Origin: Chitinophagales bacterium
GTDB taxonomy: Bacteria > Bacteroidota > Bacteroidia > Chitinophagales > Saprospiraceae
DNA length: 64,000 nucleotides
Direction of reading: 5' to 3'
Assembly (NCBI GenBank): GCA_013299105.1
Contig: JAAFJY010000022.1
Coordinates: 62,001 to 126,000 of the forward strand
The notes beneath the pieces were generated by a model, which was not told the DNA's origin, searched no databases, and saw nothing but the letters and a program-made list of their open reading frames with translations. Positions 62,101-64,000 of the stretch are shown here, piece by piece. Each line of letters begins with the position of its first letter. The stretch's first letter is position 1. A program made the position numbers and the translations under genes.

Positions 62101-63855
62101 GGCCGCCTGATTGCACGGATCAGTGGAGGTACTGCCCCCTACAAACTCACTTGGAAAGACCAGGGTACAGAAACTTTGTTGCTGGAAAGAATTCGAGTCA
62201 AAGCAGGGACTTATGAATTGAGTGTAAGCGATCAAAATAATTGCCCAGCTGTTACGGGCACAGTTACGCTTTCAGACCCACCCTCAATCGTAGTTGATTT
62301 TTCTGCGATCCAAGGTGTAGCCTGTTTTGAAGGCAGTGAAGATGGTCGCGCTACTGCTACTGCCCGCTTTGACAACGGCCGCGCTGGCCGATTTACCTTT
62401 ACTTGGCCCAGTGGTGAAGAGCAGCGCAACGCTGCTACCGCGTCTGCTACAAGGTTAAAATCAGGCAAGCAAGTTTTATTTGTTACAGACTCTGCTAGCT
62501 GTGTGGTTGCTGATACTGTTTTGATCCCAAGTCCCCCGGAGATCAAAATCGCTGAAGACATCGACTCTGTCACTTGTAATGGCCTATCCAACGGTGCTGT
62601 AAACCTCACTGTCACTGGTGGAACTCCCAATTACCGCTTTGCTTGGGCAGGCTTGCCCGTGACCAGCAATAGTCTAACAGGTATAGGCGCTGGCATGTAC
62701 GAAGTGACCATCACCGACAACAACAACTGTACCAAAACCCTAGAAATAGAAGTATGGGAGCCCGCCGAGCTGCAAATGACCCTGGTAGATGCCAATACTG
62801 AAGATGCCAGCTGTAGCGATACCAAAGACGGTAAAATTACCGTAACGGTGAATACGGATGCTGGAATTAATCCATTGCTGCCCAGGGCGTTCAAATGGTC
62901 GAACAAGGATACCACCACCTTTTCGCCCTTTCTCGAAAAACTAGCTCCCGGCCGTTACTCTGTCACCGTAACCGATGTAAAAGGCTGTACAGATACCCTG
63001 AGCCATGTGGTCAATGCGCCGCCACCAGTAGTTGGTTTGCTCAACCCAGTTCGGGAGCCCAATTGTTTTGGCGAAGCCACCACCCTTACCATTGATACAG
63101 CCTATGGCGGCAACGGCACCCGCTTGTCGGACTACACTTTTGAAGTAGACAACAACGGGATCGACTTTCCGCTCAGTCAGGCGGCCAATATTTTTGCAGG
63201 TAAACACATCATTGCCATCAAGGATTTCAATGGTTGTGCCTATATCGACTCGATCACCATCAATCAACCAGAACAGTTGACGGTGAAGTTCGATCCCATC
63301 AATGTGGTGGTAGAACTGGGCGATTCTTTGCAACTGTTGCCAGCCATCAATCCACCGTCAACCAGCTATCGCTATACCTGGACGCCGCCCAAGGGCCTTT
63401 CCAGCACCAGTGTCGAAAGCCCCTTCGTAGTGACGGGAAATACCGCCAATGCCATGCGCGACGACACCGAATACATCCTATCGGTGGTGGATACGGCGAA
63501 AAAATGTTCCGCTGAAGGCCGCGTTTTTGTAGAATTGGACCGCAACCGCAACCTTTTCATTCCCAATGCTTTCGCACCTGAAGGTGCCGGCCAAAACGCC
63601 GAGTTCCGGGTGTTTACTTGCAAAGGGGTATTGGAAATCACCAGCGCCCAAATCTTTGACCGCTGGGGCGGACTGATCACCGACAAAAAAGGCCTGAGTC
63701 CTGATTGCCGGGGCGGCATCGTGATTTGGGATCCCAAATCGGGTAGTGACAAGTCGCAACGTGTGGTGCCGGGAGTGTACGTATATGTCCTGGAAGTGAA
63801 ATTCCTGGATGAAGTGACTTTGACTTATCGAGGGGAGATTAATCTGCTGAGGTAA
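59170..63855 (+). CDS. giant T9SS type B adhesin with cohesin-like and SprB-like repeats
   Basis: From the ATG at 59170 the protein has 1561 residues; a second ATG at 59194 (MRRFSGFLLLILLFAGSIHA) also precedes the signal peptide. A cohesin-like domain (about 310-450) shows DQICVDLKVKDFRQVGAFEFNV and RVLQFERIANI. It is followed by about ten SprB-like repeats of about 75-85 residues with the pattern ITCNGxxDGxI ... PYxFxWxxG ... LxxGxYxVTVTDxxxC. The C-terminal gliding-motility-associated domain (NLFIPNAFAPEG ... IFDRWGG ... VPGVYVYVLEVKF ... YRGEINLLR) is the T9SS type B signal. A surface adhesin or scaffold is expected. The 67-codon upstream extension of the frame overlaps the 130-bp palindromic repeat. 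Confidence 0.92.
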   Translation: MVNKLIRPMRRFSGFLLLILLFAGSIHAQQMEPLRTEKGRTSRLRQACDNRAGTIDIGPILGQSNTSGGGTIYLCFNDSIRITHRGGVLTSDPVIGTLPGIVYPIYTCKPGLDNTGPSKREILRDPCLLDTPRVVINGNTIPIDTTGFWLLGPRRNRNGNITVFNQGVFQTAFGGGKPLSLWFAPMTIDNFAAGTLEGGGNCVNVNTSQAFNVVFLNQLRALRVRNSVDRIGCTGSFIIAGGSPEFDPQERYTVEIFKITDPNVKGTITNTSALKHLDSVRFYVPEPGQYQINIEDGRSCGFTTTVDMAGCEAVTFTLPFRNARPNDQICVDLKVKDFRQVGAFEFNVQWDARVLQFERIANINTGLGGFTAAANTAPTPDGQGLSISWLDAARNVDLPDSATLFQLCFRVIGAAGTQSPLRFLTPRFPYEAVGTNDPLPYGYIFRSGQINVSSDPLFVKIEATSAKCRNDNDGIITVTVDQGRAPYSVNYRRLVPASPALTGNELISTAGGNAVFPDLEPGEFEILIRDSSTPANEKRDTITLLSPPDFAVRIAAARDLTCNDSKDGSLRAEIVVNGLVVSNPDTSYKFQWSFGAKRTQIIDSLGAGAYSVSVTNSFGCVSTASSNLTAPAIIEPVPVLTQPTCSGIANGVIRLTAQGGRPLRGGRYRFSWQGRSDTLAVTSTLTNLLPGDYCVTITDSSGCAKNFCFKLEPFKELRIDSAITNVTCNGLDNGEIIATGNTIGAQAQLPYRFTWLGSSNQPVSTPTNSTLSNLAAGTYTVTMRDNDPAGCFAIDTITITEPDSLTLRTTNLVNETCRVGNDGRVTASVRGGTGPYTFAWNDPRQQRDSTITGLSRGRYRVTVTDRQSCTLVDSVIITGPALPSIQIDSNRVRCAADVNGVLEARATPVAGTTITGFAWSNNATTARITGLRPGAYIVTVTASDGCRAVDTGLVTSPRPIVIDSFQRFSPTCPQGTNGRLIARISGGTAPYKLTWKDQGTETLLLERIRVKAGTYELSVSDQNNCPAVTGTVTLSDPPSIVVDFSAIQGVACFEGSEDGRATATARFDNGRAGRFTFTWPSGEEQRNAATASATRLKSGKQVLFVTDSASCVVADTVLIPSPPEIKIAEDIDSVTCNGLSNGAVNLTVTGGTPNYRFAWAGLPVTSNSLTGIGAGMYEVTITDNNNCTKTLEIEVWEPAELQMTLVDANTEDASCSDTKDGKITVTVNTDAGINPLLPRAFKWSNKDTTTFSPFLEKLAPGRYSVTVTDVKGCTDTLSHVVNAPPPVVGLLNPVREPNCFGEATTLTIDTAYGGNGTRLSDYTFEVDNNGIDFPLSQAANIFAGKHIIAIKDFNGCAYIDSITINQPEQLTVKFDPINVVVELGDSLQLLPAINPPSTSYRYTWTPPKGLSSTSVESPFVVTGNTANAMRDDTEYILSVVDTAKKCSAEGRVFVELDRNRNLFIPNAFAPEGAGQNAEFRVFTCKGVLEITSAQIFDRWGGLITDKKGLSPDCRGGIVIWDPKSGSDKSQRVVPGVYVYVLEVKFLDEVTLTYRGEINLLR

Positions 63856-63895
63856 GAGGTGAGGTGAAATGTTGAAGCGTTGAAATGTTGAAGAG

Positions 63896-63941
63896 AAAAG
63901 GGGCCTTCGTCGTTGAGTTTTGCGATGAAGGCCCTTTTTTT
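63896..63941 (+). terminator. Rho-independent terminator after the adhesin gene
   Basis: AAAAGGGGCCTTC (63896-63908) pairs with GAAGGCCC (63927-63934) and is followed by seven T residues. It lies 41 bp after the stop codon. Confidence 0.9.
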
Positions 63942-64000
63942 GTAACTATTCAGCCGGTTCCCATTTTGGCCAAAAAAGGTCGCTTTTCCGCCACTCTTCG

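Noticed and set aside
61435-62235. 266-codon minus-strand frame within the adhesin
   Set aside because: Antisense to SprB-like repeats; composition follows the repeats and no domain is visible.

Overview
The window looks like chromosomal DNA of a free-living member of the Bacteroidota, probably a Saprospiraceae or Chitinophagaceae-type bacterium. A Haliscomenobacter-like organism is my guess and is not proven. Support comes from two SusC/SusD outer-membrane uptake pairs, secreted proteins with type IX secretion (T9SS) C-terminal signals, an FG-GAP/ASPIC lipoprotein, candidate promoters of the TAnnTTTG type, and starts without clear Shine-Dalgarno sequences. I saw no tRNA, rRNA, CRISPR array or phage module.

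Layout. 1-3.2 kb: end of an IPT/TIG surface protein and a GH9 cellulase with a T9SS tail. 3.6-6.5 kb (minus): UbiA-like membrane protein, SnoaL-like protein and YchF GTPase. 6.65-13.7 kb is an accessory-looking zone with two decayed genes, covarying palindromes, an ATPase/PD-(D/E)XK protein, 1.3 kb of stacked repeats including a 389-bp tandem duplication, and an LRR-Roc-COR protein with a membrane segment. 14.2-19.4 kb: leucine genes in the order leuC, leuD, leuA-type synthase, leuB. 19.9-34.3 kb: a T9SS cargo protein, ABC exporter, DUF3089 lipoprotein, histidine kinase, BNR protein, serine hydrolase, Na+/H+ antiporter, DUF1611 protein, coiled-coil membrane protein and DEAD-box helicase. 34.5-37.5 kb: a kinase, M23 peptidase and PLP-enzyme fusion. 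37.9-45.1 kb (minus): SusC, SusD, a lipoprotein, a secreted protein and a LuxR regulator with a degenerate receiver. 46.6-49.8 kb: glycosyltransferase, lipoprotein pyrophosphatase and GNAT-like protein. 50.4-63.9 kb: a second SusC/SusD pair, an ASPIC/FG-GAP lipoprotein and a giant T9SS adhesin with a cohesin-like domain.

How it fits together. The coding content suits a surface-active polymer or peptide degrader: secreted cellulase and adhesins, two uptake complexes, and envelope signalling and transport. The most unusual part is between the genes. Several dispersed, non-coding elements share one design: terminal inverted repeats built from short hairpins, often with a TCTCC or TCT core. One copy at 45.8-46.5 kb is interrupted by a second palindromic element, which itself contains a third. 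A separate 130-140 bp palindromic repeat occurs four times. These elements supply spurious upstream start codons to leuD and the adhesin, so those starts were moved downstream.
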